From: Eremophila alpestris peregrina
Taxonomy: Eukaryota; Chordata; Aves; Passeriformes; Alaudidae
DNA: 64,000 nucleotides
Assembly: GCA_009792885.1 (NCBI GenBank)
Contig: WMCF01000030.1
Coordinates: 7,568,417-7,632,416, forward strand
Direction of reading: 5' to 3'
Position numbers and translations under genes: made by a program. The notes below the pieces were generated by a model. That model made no database searches, was not told the DNA's origin, and was given only the letters and a program-made list of their open reading frames with translations. Shown in pieces: positions 38,127-49,279 of the stretch. How positions within the stretch are numbered: position 1 is the first letter of the stretch; each line of letters starts with the position of its first letter.

Positions 38127-40339
38127 TAGGGACTGTGCATGTCTGCAGTCCTGGTGGAGTAATATGTTTTTATCTACCCACAGAGATTTTTTGGTATGTT
38201 TAATAATAATAGGAACCTAGAGAGAAGCTGGGAATATGACTTTCTAAAGTTCAGTCATATTAATTACTTCCGTTTTGTTTGCTAAAGGTTGGGATATTTG
38301 CTTCAGAATGTTAGAACTAAGTCTGTAAATTTTTTTCCTTTCATATGTAGAGTCCAGGACACATTTGCAGTGGAGTCTGAATGTGTTTTGGAAACTCCTA
38401 CAAGCAGTTTCAGTACTTTCAAACCTCCACATTTAGTATTCTTTTCACAAATCAAAGTTCAGACTTAGTTTCTAGAATTTTACTAACTGTGTAAGGGTTT
38501 AGTTTTCTCCATGACAGACAGAAGAGTATATCCCAACAATATTTTCCCTTGGTTTTTGATATCCTCATGTTTCTAGAAAACAAAAGATGTTTTCAATCTT
38601 GGCAAAATATGAATTTATCTTTCAAAAAAAGTAGGCACATATTGACCTATAGAACAACAGAAAGGCAGTGTCATTTCTCTCAAAGCAGCCATATTTGTTT
38701 TATTCCACATATTTTATTTCATTCCTTATCTGTCCAGAAGGAACGAAATAAAATAATAAAAAGCATATATTAATATTGAAAGAAGGTTTTTTTGAGTTAA
38801 CAGGGAGATCTTGTTGCAGATGCAAGCCTGAGGCTAATCAATCCATTCGTAAATGTTCAGTTCAAAATAATGCAGAAATGAAACTAAATGTTGCAGACTG
38901 ATTACCTTTACAACAATAGACATGGGTGTGGAAAAGATGGGAAAGAGCACAGCTGGAGATAATAAAATACTCAACCCACGTGTGGTTGCAACTTCTTTGA
39001 GCTTTCAAAGGACTCAACAATAAAGGCTCCCCACTGGGATCCCTGATGCAATACACACAGCTGATACTTCCAAGAGGAAGAAGCACTATTTACTTAGTAC
39101 AGATCCTAAGTGTCTGTGTCTTTGTGGACACATAGTTGCTTAGACTAAGCCTGCTTCATCATTTACGGGAGAAAGTTTAAATTCTGAATTCAACTGCAAA
39201 ATTAAAATTTTCTTGTCTATGACACCGTCTTTAACATCTCTTTTACTCTTTTTACCCGTTCTGCATGTTCTTCCACTTTCTTTTGAAACCTCCTTAATTC
39301 TGTGGTGGAAGACATCAGATTAGTTATGCATTAATTTAGGCTGTATGTATCTAAAATCCTCTGATGGAACTACTTCATTTGCAATAGTTTTAAATAAAAA
39401 CAATAATTCCGTTTCAACCTGGGTGACACATTTAACATATCATCTCTGCTTTAGCATTTCACAGCTTCACCAAGCGCTGCTCATGCACAGTTATTGTGCT
39501 TGTCCTCCTTGGATTACCATGACACTGACAGTGCAAAGGAGGGAAGTGTAAGGAGTGCATATATATAGAAGGATGACTTTTTTTCTATTTAAAGGATAAA
39601 GAGACTAAGACAAGGAATTGGAAAAAAAAATGTTATGGACTAGAAATAACAAAAGGAAGCAGAAAAAAAGAAGAGAAAAAGTGACAAAGAGAAAAAAAAG
39701 AAAACAGTCTTTCTGTCTTCTCATCACACATGGGGCATAATAAGTTACAGATGAGAGGAGTGGAAATAATTGTTTTAAGAAAACATTTAAAATCACTGTG
39801 GAAAAATAAAACTTGCAAATAATTTTAGCTTTCTCTATTAGGATATTTCAGAGTTATGACCCTGTGACAAGCTGAAGTTGGCTTGATCTGGTTATAAATG
39901 AAACTAAAGTCCAGTGGGGCTTTTTTGTATTCAGAGAGGATATAATACATTTTACTTTATATTAGTCTGCACTGCTATGCCAGCTGTGCATTTCAAAATT
40001 AGATTTGCTGAAAGAAAACATGATAACATTTCAAGAATGCAATCTAAAGCAAAAAGATAACAGAACAATAGATAAATCTAGTTTTATATTGTTAACTTGA
40101 AATGTCTTTGAGTCTCTTAAGTGTCATCTTGTATGTAGTATGGAAAACTTTTCTTATTATTTTCTGCATCACATGGTTACCGCCAATATTTTCTGTTGAC
40201 TCTAGAGAGATGTAGGTAAACACCTACTCTGACTTAATGGCACCAAATCATGGATAGAGATCTAGCAGATGTCAAATGCAGGTAAAAAATATCAAACTGG
40301 TCAAAATAACACAGACTAGTGCCCCTTTCATTGCAGAAG
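38127..40339. other. Unique AT-rich DNA, no gene seen
   Basis: Purine-rich tracts occur near 39630-39710. Open frames are at most 74 codons. No repeat recognised. Confidence 0.5.
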
Positions 40340-40470
40340 GGAATAACTGAGGCTGGAAGAGACCTCAGAGTATTTTCAGTCCCACCCCTTGCTGAAAGCA
40401 GAGGTAGTTCTGGGGTCAGACCAGGCTGCTCAGACCTTTGTCTATTTGAGCCTTTCTGCTCAACCCCAGT
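40340..40470 (-). mobile_element. Old CR1 LINE remnant, minus strand
   Basis: 'aactgaggctggaagagacc' followed by 'gaccaggctgctcagacct' matches the reverse complement of an old CR1 3' end. Similarity fades after about 130 bases. Confidence 0.5.
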
Positions 40471-41304
40471 GGATCTTCAGCTTTCCTGACACCACTTTTA
40501 CATGCCTGGGAAATATTTATAGATTCCTTCTGTACAGTCTGTTCCTGCTTCCAGCCCATGTGCTGCCTTTCTGCATCAAGGCTCTAGCTATCCCAGCAAA
40601 TCTAGTCTCCTGATATGGGTTGAGAAGAGATGATTGGAGTTAATTTCCTTATAGTATTTATAAAAGTAGGCTTTTCATAGCAGAGAAAAAGAAAAAAATA
40701 CAAGAAAACAGAAAACCAAAACAATAAATCAGCAAAAACGAACCCAGGGGAACAAATGTCCTTACTGACTGAAATGATCTTGTTTCCTACTTAGTGCAAA
40801 TACAAAACTATATTTTGGTCGCAGAATTCCCTGTTTTCATTGGATTCAAATCTGATAAAATAACCTATTCTTCTGCATGGTCTAATTTTAGATCTTCAGT
40901 GAGATCCTTGGTCATCTCAGTAAAACATTACCCAAGTCCACATTACTATAAATAAAATTAGGCCCCTGTTGCCCCAAATTAATTCATCTGAAACACAAAT
41001 GAGGATGCTCTGTCAATAAAGAGCACAAAGTAGGACAGATAACTAGGTCAAGCTATAAATATAATCCTTTTCTTCCCAAGCACAAAGACAGACCATCCTT
41101 GCAGGACAATGCTGTCCTTAAAGGCCTTCCATCTTTCCCAAACTCCTTAGCCTTTGAGAGATGATGTCTATCTGAATGTCACCAATCATTTTTGTGAAAA
41201 AGCCAAAATCTGTTTTCCTGAAATGCAGAATCTGTACCATGTTAGTCTCCTTTCTCACACACCTCAGGACCATCAACTTTATTTAACATCACTGCAACCA
41301 AGGC
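40471..41304. other. Unique DNA, no gene seen
   Basis: Nothing recognised. The part from about 41100 may be an older repeat related to the CR1 piece that follows, but I cannot show it. Confidence 0.4.
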
Positions 41305-41366
41305 TACTGGACAAAGTAATCCAGATGTGGCCTCACTAAGGCTCAGCAGAGGGACAGGATCACCTC
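41305..41366 (-). mobile_element. Short CR1 LINE remnant, minus strand
   Basis: 'atccagatgtggcctcacta' and 'gcagagggacaggatcacct' match an internal stretch of CR1 in reverse orientation, upstream of its 3' end. Confidence 0.55.
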
Positions 41367-42014
41367 AAGTTTATTAAAATTAATTATTTAAAGTAATTTA
41401 TTAAAATTAATTTGCTGTATTTTTAGCCAGTATGAGTTATTCACTACACAGCTTCAAATGAGTTATTTATCAATCCTCACTGTAAAGAGAGCAGTAAAAT
41501 ATTCTGCAGTTCAGAGAAAAAGTGACAAAGGGAAATTTTTGAATTTTAGACTTCTGACTGTGCCTATGCACCCTTCAGGCTGCTCAAAAATCATCAAACC
41601 AAACAAAAATTATATCTTAGATATTAATTATAGATAATTTAGATGACACTGCAGGGTATCTAGTCAGATCCAGTCAGATAAAAGAAGGAATAAGATTCTC
41701 AAAGGGCCTTCTCTCACCCAGACTGAACAATCCCAAAGACTTTCAAACTCTCTTCAAATGACAAAACAAAAATTAGAAACTACAAACTAAGGTACAGTAT
41801 GCATTTAACTGTCTCACGGCATATTGTGACATGGATGGTTGGACTTGTTGCCATTCTGGAGTTACAACTGTAGTTATAATTAATTCAGCTTCAATCCTGG
41901 AAGCACCTGTTGAGAAGTTGAATATTTTTTGTTAGATATCTTGATTCTATGTCTTTTATAGACTCACCTTTCACCAACCATGAGAAATGAAACAAAAGAA
42001 AGTACTGGTTTTAC
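41367..42014. other. Unique AT-rich DNA, no gene seen
   Basis: A 16-bp direct repeat TTTATTAAAATTAATT lies at 41370-41385 and 41397-41412. A few bases near 41720 ('cagactgaacaatccc') resemble CR1 but are too short to call. Confidence 0.45.
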
Positions 42015-42726
42015 ACCTAGGATGGGGCAACCTTGGATGTACGGACAGACTGGGGAATGAGATTCTGGAAAATAGTGGCAGGAAAGGGACCTGGGGATCC
42101 TGGTTGATGGCAAGGTGAACATGAGTCAGCAGTGCCCTGGCAGCCAGGAGGGCCAACCCTGTCCTGGGGTGCATCAGGCCCAGCTGGGCCTGGGAGGGGA
42201 TTGTCCTGCTCTGCTCTGTGCTGGGGCAGCCTCACCTCCAGTGCTGGGGCAGTTTTGAGTGCTGCAATGTAACTAAGATAATAAAGTACTGTAGAGTGTC
42301 CAAAAGAGGACCATGAAGGGTCTTGAGAGGAAACCTTATAAGGAGCAGCTGAGGACACTTGTACTGTTTAGCCTGGAGGAATCTGAAGGGAAGCCTCCTT
42401 GCAGTCACAGCTTCCTTGTCAGGGGAAGAGAAGGGGCAGACACTGACCTCTTCTGTGTGGTGACAGTGATAGGACCTGAGGGAATGGCCTAAAGTTCTGC
42501 AGGGGAGGATTAGGTTGGATGTTAGGGAAAGGTTCTTCCCTCAGAGGGTGATTTAGGACTGGAACAGGGTCCTCAAGGAAGTGGTTACAGCACCAAGCCT
42601 GACAGAGTTCAGGAATTATTTGGACAATGCTCTTGGGCACATCGTGTGACTCCTGGGGATGGCCCTGTGCAGGGCCGAGAGCTGGACTCTGATGGATCCT
42701 TCTGGTTTCCTTCCAAATCTGTGATT
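42015..42726 (+). mobile_element. CR1 LINE fragment, 3' end
   Basis: About 710 bases of plus-sense CR1. In order: 'ggacagactggggaatgaga', 'aaagggacctggggatcctg', 'gcagccaggagggccaaccc', 'ggagggg...gtcctgctctgct', 'gtttagcctggaggaa', 'gtgacagtgataggacctga', 'ttaggttggatgttaggga', 'ggaagtggttacagcaccaa' and 'tgtgcagggccgaga', ending 'ttccttccaaatctgtgatt'. Small deletions and shifts break the ORF2 frame throughout. It is the same subfamily as 19585 and 60075 and the longest CR1 in the window. Confidence 0.93.
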
Positions 42727-45219
42727 CCCCGCCTTATGGTAGAAATTAATTTTGTGTTACAGTGAATGCAGAATATCCAATATTTTTAGCTGCAATTTCT
42801 GATGTTTAAGATATTGTAACACTGCTTTTAATTTCAATTAATGAAAATTGCATGTAAATTATATTTTTTTGTCCTATATAAAAATTTCTTACATTTCTGT
42901 TGCATACACTTTTACTTACCCTTTGTTATGTTAAACTAACATAAATATTATTCTTAATATTTATATAAATATATCTGCAGAGCTGATGACATGACCATGA
43001 TAATAATTTCTTCTGCCTTTGGAAGACTCTGACCTGTTCGTACCTAAAATACACAGGAAAGGTATTCATGTCTGACACTTTTGGATGATAAATAAATGTA
43101 TTCATATTTGACCCAATAATTTAATTTAAACAAAAGGAAAAAAAAAACCCTAAGTTTTTTTGGTTGGCACTGTATTTTCCTTATAGTCTTTTCTTTCCAG
43201 TCTACTTGCACTTATGGTGAGATATTAATCTGACCACCCAGATGCAGAAAGCTTCTGTATAAGAAGAATGATTGTCCAGAAAAATAACTAGCAAAGCTTC
43301 CTGAAATATATTGCTTGTTCCTGGAGACAGAGAGTAAAGTTTTTCAACAAAATGGATAAAGATTACTATCAAGAGACAACTAAAAAGGGAAAACTAAACC
43401 CCTTTTGTTCTCTTTATTTTAGAGGAAAGAAAAAAATGAAAAACTAAAAAGAAAATATTATTTATTCAGCTGTAAATAAGCTACTGCTATATAGGAAAAC
43501 AATATATTTATTTGGCTTCTTTTTCTTCTTTTTTTTTTAGTTTTTTCTGTTTGCACTATAATGTTCAGATCCAGCAGGTCAGCATGTTCAGAAGGATTCA
43601 ATCTAGTTCTCTGTGCACCAGGGAATTTACTTGCATGTTCTTTGAACTGAGATTAATAGCTTAGCTAACCCTTTATGATCCTGCCATTTTGAAATTCTTT
43701 TAGGAATATCCAGTTGAACACATTTCCCTATAGAGGCCTCCTCCACCTTCTACTTCTTGATGACTTTCGCTGTTATTTTTTTATGACTGAAAGGGTATGG
43801 ATCCTACTCAGCTCAGATTTTGCTGCAGTTGACCTCTGTAATAGAAGGAGAAAGTGTGTGATTCTTTATTTTCGATAAGACTGAATAGCTTCCTGGGTGA
43901 ATTAACTTTTAATGGGAAAAAATTTCCAAAATCTAAAGAAATACAAAAGTATTTATAGGAATACAATATGTATTTAAACTATTGTGTTGACATTAGATTT
44001 CCTGCATAGCACAACTCCTCTAGAAGGAAGTATTCCCTTGTAGAGCTCACCACTTCAACAGAAGGCTGCTGTAATGCCACTCCAAGCCAAGTGAGCCTCA
44101 GGTGTACATGCACAGTGTGTGGCTAGGATGGGAGAAGCCAGATACTTGAGGAAATGCAGTAATTCTCTGCTTGATGTAAGAACTCTTCACACCAACATTG
44201 GGACAAAACCTCTTGCTTCTTGATGTACAAATAAGTAATAATGATGTCTTGTGGGGCGGCTTGGAAGAAACATCATCTAAAATATCTTTTAAATTGGGAG
44301 ATAAATTCATGTGTTCCCTCTGGCACATAAGCATGCAAAGAGAACCCTCAGAAAATCATAGCCTGCACTGAAGTCTGTGTCAGTAGAAGACAAAGCTTGA
44401 GCTCAGTAGGGAGAGAAGGAAATGTCAAATGCAGTTTTGAGGCACCACTCCCTCCTTTTACCTGGGTGGAGAAATTTGCACAATTCTGAGACGTATTATA
44501 TAGGAATTCCATTTCATCCTGCTGCAAACCCAGTTGTAAGGTGTCATTTCCCCAAGCAGCAGATGTTTCCCAAACAACAAGTCTGGCACATCTCTAACTG
44601 TGATCCACAGGCTCCAGATGTCAACTACTGTGCAGGCCATCTTACAATGTAGTACTGAATATTTTGAGCTAACTACAAAGCTGGGACTTTTGGGTGCATA
44701 ATGCTGGAAGAAAGAGCTACATTTTGATAGCTCATCTGCAACCAGGTGTCATTAAGGAGAGATAAAGCTGCATCCTAGAGGTAGAGGAACAGTGAGGAGC
44801 AGCACAGAAGAGAAATGCCAGTGCCTTACTCAGAATACTTGTACATAATATAATTCTAGCAGGCACAAATTCCAAGGCTTAGCGCTTCAAGATGAAAATA
44901 AAATGAAATTAAGTAGTCTTCTTATGCTTGCTGCCAGATACAAAGAGGGGAGATGACATTTGTCTCATTGTCAGTGTGGGTCACTGAAGTGAGCAGTAAT
45001 GTTCACTACTGAAGCAAATGAGTGACAATTATGATTTTTTAAATGACATCATATTATTTAGGATTTCACCATTTGCTGGGGGGAAAGAAAAGAAAGAAAA
45101 AGCATAAGGAACATAAGCTTTCATGTAGATATCTAAAAATGCTTACACTTAGTCAGAACAGTCATATCCCTTCATGGATGCAATTGTGCTTCATAAAGAT
45201 GCTTCTGAGCATGGAATGG

Positions 45220-45220
<1 letters not shown>
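42727..45220. other. Unique AT-rich DNA, no gene seen
   Basis: Open frames are at most 78 codons. No repeat family recognised. Confidence 0.5.
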
Positions 45221-45259
<39 letters not shown>

Positions 45260-45288
45260 AAGAGAGAGAGAAAGAGAGAGAAAGAAAA
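45221..45288. repeat. (GA)n / (GAAA)n purine microsatellite
   Basis: About 68 bases of pure purine, GA units interrupted by AA. The ORF that runs across it with alternating R and E residues is not a gene. Confidence 0.95.
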
Positions 45289-45334
45289 CACTACAGGGGG
45301 TACTATTATCTTTATGTACATAATTTTTTTGTCA

Positions 45335-45472
45335 CTTTTTTATAGTATTAAATAACATATATTGTATATCATAGTATATATATAAAATATATTATAGTAT
45401 TATATAACATATATAATATATTATATATATATAATTATATACTATCTAATATATATTTATTAATATACCTAG
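45335..45472. repeat. AT-rich low-complexity tract
   Basis: Nearly pure A and T, with many TATATA and ATATAT runs. It joins the purine microsatellite to the LTR-B piece that follows. Confidence 0.85.
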
Positions 45473-45826
45473 TTTCTTTCCACTGGATTTCAGAGGATTT
45501 CCAGTGGAGAACACACTGCCCTGTTGTTCTGAGTCTCAGGTTTTATCCAGGTGGTAATTCTGGGCTCCTCCTGCTGGGTGGAGCCCAATGGGGATGACAT
45601 CACCCAGTGAGCCTTTAAATGGCCCCATTAAGAGCAGGTATCCCCCTGGAGGTAGGATGGGTGGTGGAAGAGGGCAGGGATGCTGCCCCACCTGCATCCT
45701 CCCTCCTTCCTCCTGCAGTTAGAAGCGGTAAGCAGCTCAGAATTATGAATGATTTGCTGTTCGCTTTCATAGCAGCTCATGTGAAGGGAAGGAAATTGCC
45801 TGGAAAGGAGGCAAGGAGGTGTTCCA
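45473..45826 (-). mobile_element. LTR-B promoter half, copy 1
   Basis: It matches the right half of the solo LTR at 2502-3714: 'ggatttccagtggagaacac', 'ctcaggttttatccaggtgg', 'ctgggctcctcctgctgggt', 'tttaaatggcccc' and 'cctcctgcagttagaagcgg'. Read on the minus strand these give a CRE-like TGATGTCATC, an inverted CCAAT, GGAGGAGCC and then GATAAAA (window TTTTATC at 45541-45547), a plausible promoter order. The outer end reads GAGGTGTTCCA. The other half of the LTR is missing and an AT-rich tract takes its place. Confidence 0.75.
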
Positions 45827-46067
45827 GTCTTTTCCAGTACTAGTAAGTCTGATGGTTTACGGTTTTGCCAAACAGTATGTGTTCATTTTATCTGAATGAG
45901 CAATCAGATCTGTTTACACAGATGCTCAGAGTGTTATATATTTGTGGGGTTTTTTTAATTATAAATGCATTTTTATTAGAAGATCATATTTCTGCTATGC
46001 TTTTTAACTGACCAAATTTTCTTGCCCGTGTTTTATTACACATTTCTTACACATTCATTTTTATTTT

Positions 46068-46700
46068 TGTCTTGGTTTGAAAAGACAAGTATCTGCTAGG
46101 GGGAAGCCAGTGCTCTCCCCTTGCAATGGAGACTGCAAACACCCTCCCACTGAATTATTATAAATTTGAAATTAAGGGGCTCTCAGGCAAAAAGGTATGG
46201 GAATGGGAATAACAGGGGTTTTTTACTAATATATATATATATATATATATATAACAAAACAAGCAAACAAACAAACAAACAACTACAGCATTAATAATAA
46301 GACAGAAACCAAGAACCTCGAGGGACCACAAATCCCAGGGCAGTCTGATCCAGAGTGGCTCTGAGGCACCAAGTTGTAACAGTGGAAGATCCTGGGCTGG
46401 TGATGAAGCAGATGAGCAGTCCCGCAGGGGTGACTGAAGCAGCAGAGACGTCCCGGCTGAGCAGACGGTGTGAGGTCAGTGTAGGCAAAAGCCTCAAAGC
46501 GACGGCGGGACAGGGTCGGGCCCACTCCAGCGGGGCAGGAGGCGAGCTCAGAAATCCCCGGGCACACGAGCAGATGGTGGTAGGTTTTCCCAGGAGCGGA
46601 GACGATGGTGACAGTGAAACTCCTCTCGCAGCCAGCCAAAAAACCTGGTGTCCTCTCTCCTCAGTGCCAAGGGGAAAAGTGACCGCCCCCCCCCTCCCCC
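46068..46700 (-). mobile_element. LTR-B terminal half, running into the gap
   Basis: It begins TGTCTTGGTTTGAAAAGACA and follows the left half of the LTR at 2502: 'caagtatctgctagggggaa', 'ccccttgcaatggagac', 'gaaattaaggggctctcagg' and 'gggaatgggaataacag'. After a TA run (about 46228-46252) and CAAA units it continues into CpG-rich sequence (46310-46680) that the 2502 copy does not have, so it is a longer subfamily. In the inferred minus-strand sense this is the R/U5 side, with AGTAAA as the likely poly(A) signal. It is cut off by the assembly gap at 46701. Confidence 0.7.
46686..46700. repeat. C-run at the gap edge
   Basis: Nine C, one T, five C directly before the gap. The minus strand is G-rich and could form strong secondary structure that stops sequencing. 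Confidence 0.9.
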
Positions 46701-47590
46701 NNNNNNNNNNNNNNNNNNNNNNNNNNNNNNNNNNNNNNNNNNNNNNNNNNNNNNNNNNNNNNNNNNNNNNNNNNNNNNNNNNNNNNNNNNNNNNNNNNNN
46801 NNNNNNNNNNNNNNNNNNNNNNNNNNNNNNNNNNNNNNNNNNNNNNNNNNNNNNNNNNNNNNNNNNNNNNNNNNNNNNNNNNNNNNNNNNNNNNNNNNNN
46901 NNNNNNNNNNNNNNNNNNNNNNNNNNNNNNNNNNNNNNNNNNNNNNNNNNNNNNNNNNNNNNNNNNNNNNNNNNNNNNNNNNNNNNNNNNNNNNNNNNNN
47001 NNNNNNNNNNNNNNNNNNNNNNNNNNNNNNNNNNNNNNNNNNNNNNNNNNNNNNNNNNNNNNNNNNNNNNNNNNNNNNNNNNNNNNNNNNNNNNNNNNNN
47101 NNNNNNNNNNNNNNNNNNNNNNNNNNNNNNNNNNNNNNNNNNNNNNNNNNNNNNNNNNNNNNNNNNNNNNNNNNNNNNNNNNNNNNNNNNNNNNNNNNNN
47201 NNNNNNNNNNNNNNNNNNNNNNNNNNNNNNNNNNNNNNNNNNNNNNNNNNNNNNNNNNNNNNNNNNNNNNNNNNNNNNNNNNNNNNNNNNNNNNNNNNNN
47301 NNNNNNNNNNNNNNNNNNNNNNNNNNNNNNNNNNNNNNNNNNNNNNNNNNNNNNNNNNNNNNNNNNNNNNNNNNNNNNNNNNNNNNNNNNNNNNNNNNNN
47401 NNNNNNNNNNNNNNNNNNNNNNNNNNNNNNNNNNNNNNNNNNNNNNNNNNNNNNNNNNNNNNNNNNNNNNNNNNNNNNNNNNNNNNNNNNNNNNNNNNNN
47501 NNNNNNNNNNNNNNNNNNNNNNNNNNNNNNNNNNNNNNNNNNNNNNNNNNNNNNNNNNNNNNNNNNNNNNNNNNNNNNNNNNNNNNNNNN
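46701..47590. other. Assembly gap, 890 N
   Basis: Sequence unknown. The left edge is LTR-B and the right edge is AT-rich unique DNA, so the missing part should hold the rest of LTR-B. Open frames that span it (310-435 codons of X) have no meaning. Confidence 1.
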
Positions 47591-48349
47591 CACAAATGGA
47601 ATTCTTATATTTTACATCAGTTTTATGTTTTCATAAAGCAAAAATGTAAATGGGTTTTATAGGTGAAAGTCTGCAATGAAAGATTTTGACAATCAAGTTC
47701 TTTGCTTTTAAATTCAGTTCAAATTATTTTTTATTTTTCATATATCTGGATAACTAAACACAAAAAATCTGGCAGAATTAAAGAGACATGTTCTCAAATA
47801 ACAGAAACACTAGGACTTTTTTTTTATATTTCTGCTAATATATTAGCATGAAACATATAAAGCTACTAAAACCTTGCTGAAGTCAAATGTGGAACTTAAA
47901 GGAGTTTTGTAATTGAATATAATCAAATGTGGGGATGCTACGTGTGGTATTGAAATTGCAAGCCAGAAGGGAGAACAATTTTGTAAAGAAGTTTCCCTGA
48001 CTTAAAAGAATAATTAATTACTTTATAATGATATTATGACTAAGCATGAATTTTACAATTTTAAGAAAGCTGCATAAAATGAAATTGGAGTGCATAGAGT
48101 ATTGAAAGTACAGGCAAAAACTGAGAATACACAAAATTATTAAGTCAAGCTGTACCTCATAAGGCAAGTAAAATAAATGAAGATTTCTTTGCAGTTATAA
48201 ATATCTATCATCTATATCTATATCTAAAAAGAACCACAAGGGCACAGTGCATAAGACACTAGAACAATGCCTGTTGGCTCCAAGGTGGACCTGTGGCTTG
48301 GCAATGCCAATCCCATCACAAACAGTGGTAACATCTGGGAGGGATAACA
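47591..48349. other. Unique AT-rich DNA, no gene seen
   Basis: No repeat or coding signal, apart from a short ATCTAT run near 48205-48225. Confidence 0.5.
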
Positions 48350-48735
48350 TATTTTAGAAAGAAAAAAGTTACAGCACAAAAGCACACTTCAGTGGAGTGG
48401 GAATGTGTGAGAGGAATGGCCCTGTAGCTGCCAAGATCTGTGAAGGATGGGAACCAGATGCTCCACAGACCAGAGTAAAGATTCTTCTGCATCCTGTGGC
48501 GCACACCAAGGTGAGGTAGCTCTGTCCCTGCAGAGATCCACCTACAGCCCATGGACAGCCCCACACCAGAGCAGGGGCATGACTGGAGGCTGTGACTCTG
48601 GAAAATCCACTCTGGAGCAAGTTTCTTGCCAAGATTTGTGACTTCATGGGGGACCCACACTGGAACAGTCTGCACCCTGAGGAAGAGACCCATGCTGGAG
48701 CAGCATGAAGAACTACAGCCTGTGGGAAGGACTGA
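48350..48735 (+). mobile_element. LTR fragment (family LTR-A) with degenerate internal repeats
   Basis: The segment matches the body of a long LTR familiar from passerine genomes. Landmarks are 'gggaatgtgtgagaggaatg', 'gcagagatccacctacagcc', 'cttgccaagatttgtgac', 'gggggacccacactggaac', 'gacccatgctggagcag' and 'cagcctgtgggaaggactga'. A motif close to CCACxCTGGAGCAG recurs at 48560, 48607, 48655 and 48690. Both LTR ends are missing. The left limit is fuzzy (it may begin as early as 48250), and the right end breaks off at a GAAA repeat. Orientation and family come from recall. Confidence 0.6.
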
Positions 48736-48748
48736 CGACAGAGACTTT

Positions 48749-48769
48749 GAAAGAAAGAAAGAAAGAAAC
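48749..48769. repeat. (GAAA)n microsatellite at a junction of LTR pieces
   Basis: Five GAAA units join the LTR-A fragment to an AT-rich tract (48770-48886) that leads to LTR-B copy 2. Confidence 0.9.
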
Positions 48770-48886
48770 TTAATTATTTATAATATAATATTTATTATTT
48801 ATATCTATTTATTTCTTTATTATTACCTTTATTTATCTATATCTATTTATTTCATCAAGTTTTACTTATTTTTAGAAATGAAAGAA

Positions 48887-49200
48887 TTTCTTTCCAGTGC
48901 ATTCCAGAGGATTTCCACTGGAGAACACACTGCCCTGGTGTTCTGGGGCTCAGGTTTTATCCAGCGAGGATTGCTTGGCTCCTCCTGGTGGGTGGAACCC
49001 AATTGGATGCAGTGAGTCTTAAATGGCCCATTAATGGCAGCCTTTGCCTTTCCTCTGTGGGGAGGATGGGGCATGGAAGAGGTAAAGATCAGAGCCCCAC
49101 CTGCTTTAACAGAAGACACCTGCCTCCTCCCTGCTGGAGTTAGAAGGGGTAAGCAGCACAGAATTTTTCATTAATTCACCATTCACTTTCATAGCAGCTT
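48887..49200 (-). mobile_element. LTR-B promoter half, copy 2
   Basis: Collinear with copy 1: 'gaggatttccactggagaac', 'ctggtgttctggggctcagg', TTTTAT at 48955-48960, 'cttggctcctcctggtgggt', 'taaatggcccattaatgg', 'tgctggagttagaaggggta' and 'ttcactttcatagcagctta'. The CRE-like element is lost here. The inner half of the LTR is absent and replaced by AT-rich sequence and GAAA units, as in the other two copies. Its outer end fades near 49200, 80 bases before LTR-C. Confidence 0.75.
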
Positions 49201-49279
49201 ATGTGAGGCAACTTATGTGAAGCTTATGAATATTTTACAATGATTTTCTAATATATTCAGAGGAGTTATTGTTTTATTC

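Noticed and set aside
41716..41760. CR1-like 'cagactgaacaatccc'
   Set aside because: About 16 matching bases only, and not collinear with the neighbouring CR1 piece.
42017..42358. 113-codon minus-strand ORF
   Set aside because: Antisense shadow of the CR1 copy at 42015-42726.
45043..45345. 100-codon ORF with a long arginine-glutamate run
   Set aside because: The run is the translation of the GA microsatellite, not an RE-repeat protein.
46291..47662. Open frames of 310-435 codons on both strands
   Set aside because: They consist mainly of unknown residues across the N gap; the readable parts are LTR-B sequence.
48316..48693. 125-codon minus-strand ORF
   Set aside because: Lies inside the LTR-A fragment; no retroviral protein motif.
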